Assembly: GCA_022828595.1 (NCBI GenBank)
Contig: JAKGHH010000004.1
Coordinates: 55,764,422-55,828,421, forward strand
DNA length: 64,000 bases
Source: Nelumbo lutea
Lineage: Eukaryota; Streptophyta; Magnoliopsida; Proteales; Nelumbonaceae
Direction of reading: 5' to 3'
Positions within the stretch are counted from its first letter, which is position 1. Every line of letters starts with the position of its first letter. Positions 45,024-58,051 of the stretch are shown here, one piece after another. The notes under the pieces were generated by a model that did no database searches, was not told where the DNA came from, and was given only the letters and a program-made list of their open reading frames with translations. The translations under genes and the position numbers were made by a program.

Positions 45024-47830
45024 TTAGGTCCAATCGGGTACAAGCCGGAGTACCAAATTTTCCACGTGTTTCTAAAACACTTTCTGTGTTAATGGCTTAG
45101 TCAATGAGTCTGCCACATTCTCCGCTGATGCTACCTTTTAACATTGATCTCCCGTAGATCCAACGTTACCACACAATAGTGGAATGGGTGATGTGCAAAA
45201 TTCCAAATTCTGGAATGAACATCTTCATTCATTAGGCAGCCTCACATACGACAATGTGTTTGGCTTGGGTTGTGGACTATTATCCTTACTTCTCAGGACC
45301 CTTGTTTTCTGCTCTTCCAGCTAACAACATACGATCCTATTGTGAAGATATAACCAGATGTAGACTTTCTATCATCTGGATCTGATTGGAAATCGGCATC
45401 AGTATACCCCTAGATCTGTAGTGAACTACCATCGAATACCAGACAAAACTCTTTTGTCCTTCAGAGGTATTTTAGTATGTTTTTCATAGTGGTCCAATGC
45501 TCCAACCCTAGGTTAGATTGGTATCTACTAACCACACTTATTGCCTGAGAGATGTCAGGACGAGTGCACAGCATGGCATAGATGATGCTCCTTACGGCTA
45601 AGGCAAAGGGAACCTCTTTCATGCCCTCAATCTCTTCAGGAGTCTTGGGAGACATACCCCTCGAGAGAGTGACTGCATGCCTGAAAGGAATGTTTCATTT
45701 CTTGGAGTTTTTCATGTTGTATCTCTTGACTATTTTGTCAATGTAAGTAGACTGGGATAATCCTATTATCCTCTTTGATCTATCTCTATCAAGTCGAAGA
45801 CCGAGTATGTAGGAGGCTTCTCCAAGATCTTTCATGGAGAATTGCCGTGAAAGCCACACTTTCACCGTAGTTAGCATTCCTACATCATTCCCAATGAGTA
45901 GAATGTCATCTACATACAGAACCAAGAACGTAACATTATCACCATTGGTTTTCCTGTAAACACAGCGCTCATTCGGATGTTCCAACTCCTAGAAGCTTGC
46001 TTAAGCCCATATATGGATCGGTTTAATTTACATACCATTTGTTCCTGAGCTGCAACTATGAAACCTTGCGGTTGCTGCATATAGATATCTTCACTATGAT
46101 CTCCATTCAGGAACACAATTTTGACATCCATTTTCCAAATCTCATAGTCATGGTATGTTGCTACAGCTAGTAGGATCCTAATGAATTTAAGCATGGCCAC
46201 AAGTAAAAAGTTTTCCTCATAATCAATTTCCTCTTTTTGAGTGTACCCTTTCGCCACAAGACGAGCCTTGTAGGACTCAACTTTGCCATCGGGCCCCTTC
46301 TTCCTCTTATAGATCCATTTGCAACCAATTGTTTCACCCCAGGGGTGGATCTACCAGAGTCTAGATTCCATTGGCCTCCATTGAGTCCATCTCAGCTCTC
46401 ATGGCACCTACCCATTTCAAGGAATCTATGTCCAACATAGCTTCCGTATAAGTCACGGGATCCTCCTCACTGGTCATGGCTTCCACCAAGTAACTTTCTT
46501 GGTCATAACCAAAACTAACTAGAGGCCTAAAAACCTGGGTGGATCTCCTAGGTTGGTTATTTTCTGGAACTAGTGGGACATCTCCCACTACTCCTGGGCT
46601 CTCCTCATCAAAAACAACTTCCTGATGATGATTATCCAAGATGTAATATTTTGCTAGGAAGTGGATATTTCGACTACAAAACACCTTTTGCTCTTTTGGA
46701 TCATAGAATAAGTAACCCACAAAGCCCTTGGGGTAGCCTATAAATAGGCAACGACTGGTCTTGGATTCCAATTTATCAGCACCTATTCTTTTAACATGTG
46801 CCAAACAACCCCAAACCTTCAAGTGTCTTACACTTGGTTTCTTACCAGTCCAAAGCTCATAGGGAGTCTTCATAACAGATTTGGTTGGAACCCGATTCAG
46901 CATGTATATCGTAGTCTCTAATGCGTAACCCCAAAAAGATGTGGGTAACTCTGAGTGTATGAGAAGTGATCAGACCATATCCAATAAAGTCTGGTTCCTC
47001 CTTTCTGACACACCATTTAGTTGTGGTGTAGCAGGAGGAGCTAGTTGTGATATTATCCCATTGTCCTTTAAGCAGTCCTTGAATTCATCAGAGAAATACT
47101 CGCCACCTCGATCTGATCGAAGGGTCTTAATTTCTCTCCCTAACTATTTCTCGACTTCATATCTGAATTCCTTGAACTTTTCAAAAGATTCAGACTTATG
47201 TCTCATTAGGTACACATAACCATACCGTGAGTAATCATCGTTGTAGGTTATGAAATAATACATGCTGGTTATGTGTCCTAACATTCAGGGGACCACATAC
47301 ATCAGTATGTATATGGTCAAGTGTGCTTAACATCTTTCAGGCTTACCATTAAATGGCCATTTCGTCATCTTACCCTAAAGGCAAGGTTCACAAGTTGGAA
47401 GATCTTCTATAGTTAGAAAATCCAAAGGACCATCCTTTACCAACCTTATGATATAATTTATATTAATGTGGTCGAGCCGGTAATGCCACAGGCAGGTGGG
47501 ATTCACTGTATCATGGATCCTCTTCTTAGGGATTATTTCCGATGTAGTTTCGGTAATATTCGTTTCTAGAGAAGGATGGAGAACATAGAGACCATTCTCA
47601 AGTTCTCCGTATGTGAGGAATTTGTTACTCCATTTAATAGTAATCACATTATTGAATAAGATAGAATAACCATCCATGCACAATTTTGAGACAGAAATCA
47701 ATTTTCTTCTTAAATTAAGTACGAAATGACAATCTTTCAGTACAATAATTCATTCTTTGAAAACTAATTCTATAGTTCCTATGGTTGTAGCTGCAACTGT
47801 TGCAGAAGTCCCCAAGTAGAGCGTCACCTC
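45024..47830 (-). pseudogene. Ty1/copia pol, element E
   Basis: From right to left: pre-integrase (frame 47701-47375, with LWHYRLDHIN and CEPCL), integrase core (SDRGGEY near 47115-47095), integrase C-end frame 46903-46361 ([20 protein letters not shown]), RT (frame 46257-45910, MDVKIVFLNGD; YVDDILLIGN in frame 45985-45695), and RNase H (frame 45655-45461 and on) to TAA at 45026-45024. Frameshifts and stops are present in every domain, including deletions in RNase H near 45200-45330. Confidence 0.92.
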
Positions 47831-48746
47831 TCTGTCACTCAGTCTTCTGCTTATCTTGAACCCCTACAGTGAGTTACACGCATTAGTTGAAGCCCCGGAG
47901 TTAAGCAGAAATGACCAACAAATTGGTCTCTATGATAAAAGATTAAAAATTACCTTTCTTCTTAGTCTCTAGAAATTGAGGACAGTTCCTCTTCCAGTGG
48001 CCGACTTGTTTGCAAAAGTGACAAGCATCCGATGCCTTATCCTTCTTCTACTTCTTAACTTTGCTATTTTTCTTATGAGCCTTCTCTTTAGCCTTCCACT
48101 TTCTCTTGCCCGATTTTCCACCTTCAACAAGCATGGCTATCGGCTTATCCTTCTTAATCAGTTCTTCAGCTCTCTACAACATATTGTTGAGTTCTTGAAG
48201 GCTAATGTTTAGCTTATTCATGTTGTAGTTAATGGTAAACTGATTGAAGGAGAGAGGCAAGGAATTGAGGATAGCATCAATTTTAGTGTCATGGTCTGGC
48301 CCTGACCCGAGAGCCTCCAGTTCATTAATATAACCCATCATCTTCAGACAATAATCATGAACCTGTTGGTTCTCAGTCATCTGTGTGGTCATAAACAGCT
48401 TTAAGACCTTCTAACGAGTAGAACGGTTCTACTCCTCATACATAGTCTTTAGACTATCCAATATGTCCTTGGGTACTTCAATCTTATCGAATTGTCGTTG
48501 TATTGGATTATCCAAAGAGGCTAAAATATAACACCGGGTAAGAGAATTTTTCTCCTCCCATTCTTGATACTCTCTTCGTCTAGCCTGAGAAGCCCTGTCA
48601 CCCGGACAATCCGAAGTAAGTTTTTTAGCAATTTTGTCCAATTTCTCAGACGTTAGGACCAGCATAAGGTTACGAAACCAGTCAACATAATTTGGGCCAT
48701 TAAGCTTGTTGTCGTCCAACAATTTAGCAAATTGACCGTTTTCCAT
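47831..48746 (-). pseudogene. Ty1/copia gag and protease remnant, element E
   Basis: Gag starts at ATG 48746-48744 (MENGQFAKLLDDNKLNGPNY) and continues in frames 48767-48429 and 48392-48174. The zinc knuckle CHFCKQVGHWKRNC (about 48030-47988) is complete, unlike element A. The protease follows, with the active-site position reading LLNSGAST near 47906-47884: Asp has become Asn (47901-47899), so catalysis would be lost. The strings NACNSL and GFKISRRLSD follow. Confidence 0.88.
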
Positions 48747-50140
48747 TTCTGATAAAGGACAAAGCAAATATTAGTCCACAACCTTATTTGATTCATGTTA
48801 TCACATAGATATGGCTTTTAATCTATGTTCCATTTCCATTTTGGGCATCTCTGAAATTCACTCCAATCTCAGTGAGGGAGACAGTTGTGTCTTTGGAAAT
48901 GTGGGAAATCACATAGGGTGCATGGAGCCAACTATTTCAGCTACATAACCCCACCACCTTCTGTGAAGGATCTTATCCACTCATCTTATGAGTTTTCCCT
49001 TTGGCCTCTTTTAGATAAGGTTCATAGCAATTTTAGGTTAAACATTTTTGTCTAGTAAGTGCTCACCCATCATGTTCATGAACGCCAAGGTACCATGAGA
49101 ATCTTCCAGTTTAGGATAGGCCCCTCCCACATTGGTCTATGACGCCCCTATCATCTCATGAAGCAATCCAGCCAACTGCATTAGCAGATGGATAGCCCAA
49201 TTTTATGGTGCATCCCCACATACCAATGTAGTCAACCTTCATACTAATGATGGAAGGCCTTTAGAGAGTTCATCATATGAATCTCCCTATCACATGCACT
49301 TATATTTTCAGGAGATAACAAATAATTACGCCCTAGTTTAATTTAGTTCAAACCAAAGTGGCTCCCACTGTTTTTCATAAAGCCAAATTTAGATGGGCAC
49401 TTAATGGCTAGGGTTCCGCAAGGTTCCTCTTGGGGAGGAAGCTGGAGTGGGGCCCACCATGAAGGGAGATCATCCAATGATCTTAAGAACACCATGGCAA
49501 TGATGTGCAATCAGCCATTGTGTGCGTAAGCCACTTATTCGAATCAGCATGGGCCAAGTACTTATGGCCCATGAACATAAAACATCACACATCCATATGT
49601 CACATGCATGAAATCCATAATTGATCCAATCAATGAAATAACTGTAAAACCCATATATAAAGCCCATTTAATTTCATAATATTACCAATTAATATTATCT
49701 AGGTATATGGGTTGAACTGCAAAAAGTAGTTTGGCCCATATAGCATTTATCTTGAATTGGGATAAAGTAGTTTTAACAGATTAAAACTAGGTTTTACAGA
49801 TGTGAATTCCTATACATTTTGTCTAAAAATTAAAAATAAAATTAATTACAGACCAAGAATGAATAAAACAAATTAGTAGGTGCACAAATTTCTTGCGCCA
49901 TTTAAAGAGTTCGATCTCCACCATACGAACAACCCAAAAACTAAGCAAAATATATAGAACAGTTCTAAATATTAATTTGATTAATAAAGATTTAATTTCA
50001 GATCATTCGCCCAAAAACTGGGAACCAATTTCCCAGAAAAACGTTAATTGTGCAAATCGAGTAGGACGCCTTCTGCCCATTTGTGTAGATCCAGATCTGG
50101 TTTAATTCGGTTCAAGACTTGAACCTCTCTCTGAAACCAC
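48747..50140 (-). other. Element E 5' leader with degenerate primer site
   Basis: About 1.4 kb, non-coding, similar to the leader of element A. The primer-binding site at 50139-50127 reads TGGTTTCAGAGAG on the minus strand, with changes from TGGTATCAGAGCC. Confidence 0.82.
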
Positions 50141-51762
50141 GGAAGGGAAGAGAGATCCATCATATGGATGGCCAAACCCTATAGGAAGGTTGGGCGAAAT
50201 TTTAAAAATTTCTCTCTCCCATCTAGGAATCGCATTCCCTATTTTAGAAAACTACATTTTCAAGGATCAATCTTGAACCAAACTAGACCAGATCTAAAAC
50301 CAAAAGGGAGAAGAGGGATATACCTGATACGGAGTAATAGTAACTCCCAATAAAGGTGTTCACACCCAAGGAGAAAACCAACAACTGCTCCCACTAAAGA
50401 TGACACAATGTGAGTTGAAGCAGAATCAGCAGGATGGCTCTTCAACAAGAACCAAATTCTTCAGCAAGAATGTAGTGGAGGGCTAGTGAGCACAACTTCA
50501 GATTGCATCTTCTAGCAATAAGCAATATTAAGAATAGTTCTTAATCACTCCTACAAGTGGAGATCGAACTGGGTGGGGGCGACAAGAGCAGGGGAGAAAA
50601 GAGTAGAAGACAAGAGTAGTCAAACTATGTACTCTTCTCTCTGTATTCAGCGAACTGTGAGTGTGTCTGGAGGTCTGCCCTGCTCTCCTACTTATATACT
50701 TAAAGAGAGAAACTCCTAATCCCATTAGGAGTTTCCTAATCCAAATCTTTCATTTGGATCTGAACTCTCTTTAAGAGATTAGGATAATCCCTTATCTTAT
50801 TTGCAGATAAAGATCAACATTCCTAATCAAATTAAGAGTTCCTTTGATCCAAATTTTTATTTGGATCTAGACTCTTTAAGCGGATAAGGATAATTTCTTA
50901 TCTTATCTATTGATCCAAATCCCAAATCTACCCCTATTTAATTAATCATATTAACACAATTTGAATTGTGCTTTAGACCCATTAAGTTTATGTGCTCATT
51001 TAACCTCTTAACTTGCTGCCCAGCTGGCTCTCCTTGTATGGCGTGGGACCCAAACATTGATCTACACATCAACCACAAGGGTTCAGCCCAGCCTTTGTTA
51101 CAAGGTCTGGCCGAATTCACTGTAGAAGACAGTGAACCCCTGAGTCCATCACCATGGGCTCTTAATGGGCCAAACATTTACACTAAATGGTCCTTGGGTC
51201 CAACCACCTTATGAAAACCCAAGGAATGTGGGCGGATGCAAGATTAGCCCATCAGGTATTACTCTCAATGATCTTACACTTAACCTCTCAGCCCATAATG
51301 ATCAAACGCTGCCCGACAAGAGAGAACCTCTCCCTCGACTGCAAGGAACAGTGTTGCACTCTCTACTCACATGGATCCCGAGAATTAAAACCTTTTGCAA
51401 ACATTTTGAAACCATAATATATATATATATGTATATCTTTATATAAATATATTTTGCAAAACAAATTTCAACAATTGAAATCAACTGCCGGCGGTTTAGG
51501 TTTCCATCAGAGAGAGTGCATCCCCAATCATTCACTTTGTCCAATAAAGGGTCTGATCCTGTCACTATGATTACTCAGTCAAATGAATTCTCAGATTATC
51601 CCAACATACCTAGGTTTTGACCCCCTCTAAGGATCTCACTTATTGGCATATCAAAAATAACCCAATCCGACACCTAGTGCAATATCATAATCGAGTCTAG
51701 GGGTCATGTGTAACATTCCAGTTTTGCCCATCTATCTCCAAGGTTGAGGGCAATATTGGAAT
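50141..51762 (-). mobile_element. Element E 5' LTR (type 3), start lost
   Basis: On the minus strand the LTR ends ...CTCTTCCCTTCC at 50141 (TG/CA end mutated) and is followed by the primer site. A TATA-like TATATAAG is at 50698-50691. The palindrome GATCCAAAT-TTTT-ATTTGGATC is at 50846-50867. At about 51762 it breaks and the sequence turns back on itself into a plus-strand LTR piece. Confidence 0.9.
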
Positions 51763-52066
51763 TATTGCCTGGACCTTGAAGATAGATGGGCAAAACTGGA
51801 ATATTACAATTGTCCCCTAGACTCGATTATAATCCTGCACTAGGTGTCAGATTAGGTTGTCTTTGATATGCCAATTAGTGGGGGTCAAAACCTAGGTGTG
51901 TGGGGACAATCCGATAATTCATCTGAGTGGGTGATCATAGTGACAGGATCAGCCCCTTTGTTAGACAAAGTGAATGATCGGGGATGCATTCTCTCTGATG
52001 GAAACCTAAACTGTCGATAGTTGATTTCAACCATTGAAATTTGTTTTTGCAAAATATATTTAGGAC
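51471..52066. repeat. Large inverted repeat of LTR sequence
   Basis: The left arm (minus-strand LTR of E) and right arm (plus-strand LTR piece of F) cover the same part of the LTR and meet near 51762 in TTGCCC..ATTGGAATTATTGCC. Each arm is about 290 bases. Arms differ at many scattered positions and by a 14-base deletion near 51887, so they are separate, diverged copies. Confidence 0.92.
51763..52062 (+). mobile_element. Element F 5' LTR fragment
   Basis: Plus-strand LTR segment beginning at ATTGCCTGGACC (about 250 bases into the LTR) and ending in GCAAAATATATTTA, then joined directly to coding sequence (GGACAAGCAGAAGACCG). LTR start, promoter half, leader and gag are missing. Confidence 0.85.
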
Positions 52067-55054
52067 AAGCAGAAGACCGAGTGATAGTGAAGTGATTCTT
52101 TACTTGGGGACTTCTGCAAGCATTGCAGCTACAATTATAGGAACTGTAGAATTGTATTTCAGAGAAGGAATAATTACATTAAAAGATTGTCTTTATGTAC
52201 CCAATTTAAGAAGAAATTTAATTTTTGTTTCAAAATTGTGTGGATGGTTATTATGTTCTCTTTAGTAATGTGATTACTATCAAAATGAATAACAAATTCC
52301 TCACATATGGAGAACTTGAGAATGGTCTCTATGTCATCCATCATTCTCCGGAAACAAATATAACCAAAACTACGTCGAATAATAACCCCAACAAAAGAAC
52401 CTATGATGCAATTAATCCCACGTGCCTGTGGCATTACCTACTTGGCCACATTAACATAGATCATATCACAAGGTTGGTAAAAGATGGTCCTTTGGATTTT
52501 TTAACTATAGAAGATCTTTCAACCTATGAACCTTGCCTTCAGGGAAAGATGACGAAACTATCATTTAACAGTAAGTCTGAAAGATCATCATGCACACTTG
52601 ACCTTATACATAATAATGTATGTGGTCCTATGAATGTTAGGACATGTAACAAACATGTTTATTTCATAATATTTACCGATGATCACTCTCGGTATGGTTA
52701 CATGTACATAATGAGACACAAGTCTGAATCCTTTGAAAAGTTCAAAGATTACAGGCAAGAGGTCAAAAAACAGTTGGGGAGACACATTAAGGCCTTTCGA
52801 TTAGATCGATGAGGGGAATATCTCTCTAACGAATTCAATGACTACTTAAAGGAAAATGGGATAGTATCACAACTAGCTCATCCTGCTACACCACAATTAA
52901 GCGGTGTGTCAGAAAGGAGAAACCAGACTTTATTGGGTAAGGTCTGATCACTTTTCGCACATTCGGAATTACCCACATCCTTTTAGGGTTACGCATTAGA
53001 GACTGTGATATACATACTGAATCGTGTTCCAACCAAATTCATTCTGAAGACTCCCTATGAGCTTTGGACCATTAAGAAACCAAGTGTAAGACTAACACTC
53101 GAAGGTTTGGGGTTGTCTGACACATGTTAAAAGAACAAGTGCTGACAAATTGGAATCTAAAACTAGTCGTGGCCTATTTGTAGGTTACCCAAAAGGCTTT
53201 GTAGGGTATTTATTCTATGACCCAGGAGAACAGAATGTGTTTTGTAGTCGAAATGTCCATTTCTTGGAGGAAGATTATATCCTGAACAATCATCGTCAGG
53301 AAATTGGTTTTGATGAGGAGAGCTTAGGAGTAGTGGGAGATGTCCCACAAGCTCCAATTAATATCCAACCTATGAGATCTACCCGGGAATCCAGGCCTCT
53401 AGTTTGTTATGGCTATGACCAAGAAATTTACTTGGTGGAAGCCACAACCAGTGAGGAGGATCCCGTGACTTATATAGGAAGCTATGTTGGACATAGATTC
53501 CTTAAAATGGGTAGATGCCATGAGAGCTGAGGAGGACTCAATGGAGGCCAATGGAGTCTGGACTCTAGTAGATCCACCCCCTGGGGTAAAAGCAATTGGT
53601 TGTAAATTGATCTATAAGAGGAAGAAGGGCCTCGATGGTAAAGTGGTGACCTACAAGGCTCATGTTGTGGTGAAAGGGTACACTCAAAAAGAAGGAATCG
53701 ATTATGAGAAAACCTTTTCACCTATGGCCATGCTTAAATCCATTAGGATCCTGATAGCTATAGCAGAATACCATGATTACAAGATTTGGCAAATGGATAT
53801 CAAAACCGTGTTTCTGAATGGAGATCTTATTGAAGATATCTATATGCAGCAACCACAAGGTTTCATAGCTACAAGTCAGGAATACATGGTATGTAAACTT
53901 AATCGATTCATATATGGACTTAAGCAAGCTTCTAGGAGTTGGAACTTCCGGTTTGACTACTATCAAACAGTTTGACTACTGTCAAACAGTTTGACTTTGA
54001 GTAGAATTTGGATGAGCCCTGTGTTTATAGGAAGACCATTGGAGATAAGGTTACATTCTTGGCTCTATATGTAGATGACATTCTACTCATTGGGATTGAT
54101 GTAGGAATGTTGACTACGGTGAAAGTATGGCTTTCACAGTAATTCTCCATGAAAGATTTTGGAGGAGCCTCTTATATCTTGGGAATTTAACTCTATAAAG
54201 ATAGATTGAAGAGGATAATAGGATTATTCCAATCTACTTACATTGACAAGATAGTAAAAAGTTACAGTAAGGAGAACTCCAAGAAAGGAAATGTTCCTTT
54301 CAAGCATGGAGTCACTCTCTCCAAGGGTATGTCTTCCAAGACACTTGAGAAGATTGAGGGCATGCAGGAAGTTCCCTATGCCTCTACTATAGGGAGCATC
54401 ATGTATGCCATGGGCTATGCACTCGGCCAGACATTGCTCAGGCCATGAGTGTGGTAAGTAGATACCAGTCTAACCTAGGACAAGAGCATTGGACCGCTGT
54501 GAAAAACATACTGAAATACCTTCGAAGGACAAAAGAGTTTTGTCTAGTATTCGATGGTAGTTCACTACAGATCCTTGGGTATACCGATGTTGATTTCCAA
54601 TCAGATCCAGATGATATAAAGTCTACAGCTGATACATCTTTATGGTGGGGTCCTGTGTAGTTAGCCAGAAAAGCAGCAAACAAGGGTCTACTATAAATTC
54701 CACAACTGAGGCCGAGTACATTGCCACAAGTGAAGCTACCAAAGAAGTCGTATGGATGAAGAAGTTCATTCAGGAATTAGGAGTAGCTCCATCCAGCACA
54801 TCACCCATTCCATTGTTGTGTGACAACACTAGAGCCATTGCTCAGGCTAAGGAGCCACGAGCCCACTCGAAGTTAAAGCACATCGAGAGGAAGTACCATG
54901 TACTATGGGAGATAGTTGGAAGAGGGAACGTCTAATTCAGAAGGTAGCACCAGCGGAAAATGTAGCAGACCCATTGACTAAGCCACTAACACAGAAAGTG
55001 TTTGAGAAACATGTGGAAAGTATGGAACTCCGACTTATATCCAATTGGACTTAA
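52063..55054 (+). pseudogene. Ty1/copia pol, element F
   Basis: Starts at the protease/pre-integrase boundary, then LKDCLYVPNLRRNL near 52180-52220, the integrase frame 52225-52812 (LWHYLLGHINIDHI, D at the NNVCGP position changed), integrase core and C-end (frame 53150-53530), RT frame 53484-53975 (KKGLDGKVVTYKAH, NGDLIEDIYMQQPQGF), YVDDILLIGI near 54066-54095, and RNase H to TAA at 55052-55054. An imperfect repeat near 53956-53997 duplicates CTACTGTCAAACAGTTTGAC. A TAA at 54140-54142 is shared with the copy at 18218-18220. Purine tract 55055-55068. Confidence 0.92.
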
Positions 55055-55068
55055 GTGCAAGTGGAAGC

Positions 55069-55930
55069 TATTAGATAGTGTATGCCCTTAGCTCTAATCA
55101 GCATGATGTATATTATGACATTTATTGTAAATGAATAAAGTACATATTTGAATCATGTTATTATGGTGTATTTCTGTGTAATACCCTTAAACTGGACACA
55201 TATGAGACTCATGTTAGTTTAGAATCTTCATAGCCATTGGATAGATCTACGGAGATTTATCTTGCCAAGGCTAACACTGATGTACCACCAAGTTGGTTGG
55301 GGTGGCTTGTCTCAGCTGCCAAGGTTAGACCTTAGGTACATGTAGTGTGGATTTTTTTGAAACCCTAAACCGGACCAAAATTCCAATATTGCCCTGGACC
55401 TTGGAGATAGATGGTCAAAACTAGAATGTTACACCTGACCCCTAGACTCAATTATGATACTGCACTAGGCGTCAGATTGGGTTGTCTTTGATATGCCAAT
55501 CAGTGAGATCCTTAGAGGGGGTCAAAACCTGGGTATGTTGGGACAGTCTAAGAATTCATATAAGTGGGTGATCATAGTGACAGGATCATCCCCTTTGTCG
55601 AACAAAGTGAATGATTAGGATGCACTCTCTCTAATGGAAACCTAAACTGTCGGCAATTGATTTCAACCGTTGAAATTTATTTTTACAAAATATATTTATA
55701 TAGAGATATACATATATATTATGGTTTTAAAATGTTTGCAAAAAGGTTTTAATTCCCAGGATCCATGTGCTTAGAGAGTGTAGCACTGCACCTTGCAGCT
55801 TTGGTTACAAGAACAAACCTTGAAAACGCAGTTCTCTAAATTCCTAGATGGGAGTAAAGAAATTTTTGAAATTTTGCCCAACCTTCCTGCAGGGTTCAGC
55901 CATCCATATGATGGATCTCCCATCCCTTCA
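55069..55930 (+). mobile_element. Element F 3' LTR (type 3) with large internal deletion
   Basis: Begins TATTAGATAG after the purine tract, ends ...CTCCCATCCCTTCA at 55930. About 1.1 kb is missing at about 55800 compared with the LTR at 58052: CACCTTGCAGC jumps to TTTGGTTACAAG near the 3' end, removing U3 palindromes and promoter. It is inserted in gypsy G at the RT N-terminus. Confidence 0.88.
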
Positions 55931-56817
55931 GATTGATCGTACCCCATGCCTAATATAAAGGTGGTGGATAGTAACCTTTGGGTCTAACCCAGGCATTTCC
56001 TTGTATGTCCAAGCAAAGACATCCTTGTGCTCCTAAAGTACTTTGAAGTATTTGGCTTCTTCTTCAAGGCTAAGGAGTGCATTGATGTAGATAGGTGTAG
56101 TTTCCTCTTCAGTGCCAAGGTTCAACTCCTTTAGGTCATCCACTATTGCTTGGCCTCCTTCTTCAAAGGTAAGTGGAGCAGGCTCAGGTTATTCATCTAA
56201 AAAAGTACTTGACAGATCTTCATCCTCCTTCTCCTCAATGGTGATGTGATTAACTGAGACAATGTCTTCACCCTCAATTAGCCCTTCACTTTGTTCTTCC
56301 ATGTCTTGTCCTGGTTGAAGGTTGAACTTTGATTGAGAAGATGATGGAGATGTGACAACAATAGTTTATTGTCTAATTGTAATGTCTAATTAGAAGAAAC
56401 TCCCAAGTTTGCCACCCTCTTCATACAAGAAGGAACAATATTTTGAGGCTCTGACTTCTCCTTTGTAGCGATGGCACATTGTAGGCATTGACTTTGTTGT
56501 CAGCTCTTTTTCTTCATATTGCACACTTGGGCCCTATGCGAGAGAGTACTGAAGTCCTTTGTGGTTGAGTAAATGACATTGGAGTAGGATCTTGTCCTCT
56601 GAGCCTATCGAACACTGATTGTCTTTCTCTCAGTTCTCCTAGTCAGTTGAAGACTGAACTCCATTTGTATGCTTCTTATCCACCACTTCTACAGTGATGT
56701 GGTTGGATGACACTTTTCTCCATGAAATTTGAGTTGGTGGATTTCGATGGTAACCTAAGCCAACATTTTGTTGAGGGATGTGGGAGCCTCCACTTTGTAA
56801 AGCACTTTGCATCTTTG
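55931..56817 (-). pseudogene. Ty3/gypsy G linker and RT N-terminus
   Basis: Degenerate minus-strand sequence. An acidic TIEE..EDLS-type linker (about 56280-56160) leads to LNLGTEEE (near 56130-56105) and EHKDVFAWTYKEMPGLDPK (about 56036-55980), the conserved start of gypsy reverse transcriptase. Several stops. Cut at 55931. Confidence 0.8.
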
Positions 56818-58051
56818 TTAGGCCATAGGCTTGTCCACTTGTAAGGACAGGCTCAAGGTTCCTAACTGACGATTTTCACCTTCTTTATAACCTACCTTCT
56901 TGAGGAACTTCTCAGTCTTGGGGTCAAACCACGCTTCTTGATGTTGCCCTACTTTACTGTTTGGTAAAACTCTAACAAATCCTTTTAGAGGTGGTTTAGA
57001 GACCGATGACTTCGATGCTATGGAGATTGGAAGCACAAGATCCTTCTCAAGAACTCCAATGTCACTCCTTGGTATTGGTTTAGTGCTTGGTGCAGCCATG
57101 ACCTCAAAAGGTAGTTGCCCTTCCCTTCTCCTTGACTTTGGTGTGTAACAAAGCATGGGGGCTGATTAGTTACAAGAAGAGGAAGTTGATTGTGGAGTTA
57201 TTGGCAAGGTAGCAGATGCATGCTGGTTTTGTAGATGCTCCTCGTCACCACTTGAAGATGCATTTTCTTCATGTGTTGTGTCTTCCTTTTCCTTGCAAAA
57301 CTTCATTTCGAAAGGTTTCGACATAGAGACCGGAAGAGCTTCTAGGATGACCTTATCAGCATAGAACTTTGCATCAGCAAAATATTCTTCAGCTTTGTCG
57401 AAAGGCTCTATCTCAACGACTACTTTTCTCTGTGTTCCATTACAATAGTATTTGAAGCATTGGTGCCATGTTGAAGGAACCACCCCTGTCTCATATAACC
57501 AAAGACGTCCCAAAAGTAGTTGTTAGGATGTCTTGGCATCAATGACGTGTAGAAGAGCCAAAGATGTAAAGTCCCCTATTTCTATCTGAATACGTACCAT
57601 GCCGACACCACGTTGTCCCTTTTCATTGAAGTCTTGGATTGTCAACTTGCTTATTAGCAATCCATCCTTGTTAATCCCAAGCTATTTCATAGTAGAGACT
57701 GGCATGATGTTGATGGCAGATCCACAATCAATGAGGATGTGTAACATCTTCTATTCAGAAACACATCCAGCAACATACAAGGGTCTATTGTGTGGACGTG
57801 AACCAAGTTGTAAATCCTCATTGTGAAGGTAATTGTTGCCATGCAATCTGCACAGTTGTCCCCTTTGGTACTTTGCTTTGGTACTTGTTGGGGAGAATTA
57901 GGGTCTTCGCCATTGCAAAGTGAACCTTCTGTGGTAGTTGTAGTGCTTGGGTAAGGCTCAAGTGGAATGGCACTTCCTTCAGTTGCTTTCTTACTTCTTC
58001 ATCACACATGGGGTGCTCTTGAAGAATCCATGTCATTTTTCATCCTCATCG
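56818..58051 (-). pseudogene. Ty3/gypsy G aspartic protease region
   Basis: From right to left: frame 58036-57818, then IDCGSAINIMPVSTM with the catalytic Asp at 57729-57727, LLGRLWLYETGVVPSTWHQC near 57525-57460 (frame 57513-57166), and LCYTPKSRRREGQLPF and PPLKGFVRVLP in frame 57156-56818. These follow the order known from protease regions of many plant gypsy elements. DCGS replaces the more common D(S/L)G(S/A). Stops lie between frames. Confidence 0.85.

Larger units (their letters stand above)
43434..51762 (-). mobile_element. Nearly complete Ty1/copia element E (type 3 LTR), minus strand
   Basis: Right to left: 5' LTR (51762-50141, its start lost), degenerate primer site, leader, gag, protease remnant, integrase, RT, RNase H, purine tract, 3' LTR (45009-43434). 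It is the only copy here keeping gag through 3' LTR without large coding losses. No target duplication can be found because the right edge is an inverted junction. Confidence 0.88.

Noticed and set aside
51471..52066. Inverted repeat considered as a terminal inverted repeat of a DNA transposon or MITE
   Set aside because: Both arms are internal LTR sequence of a known copia family in this window, without terminal ends or target duplication.
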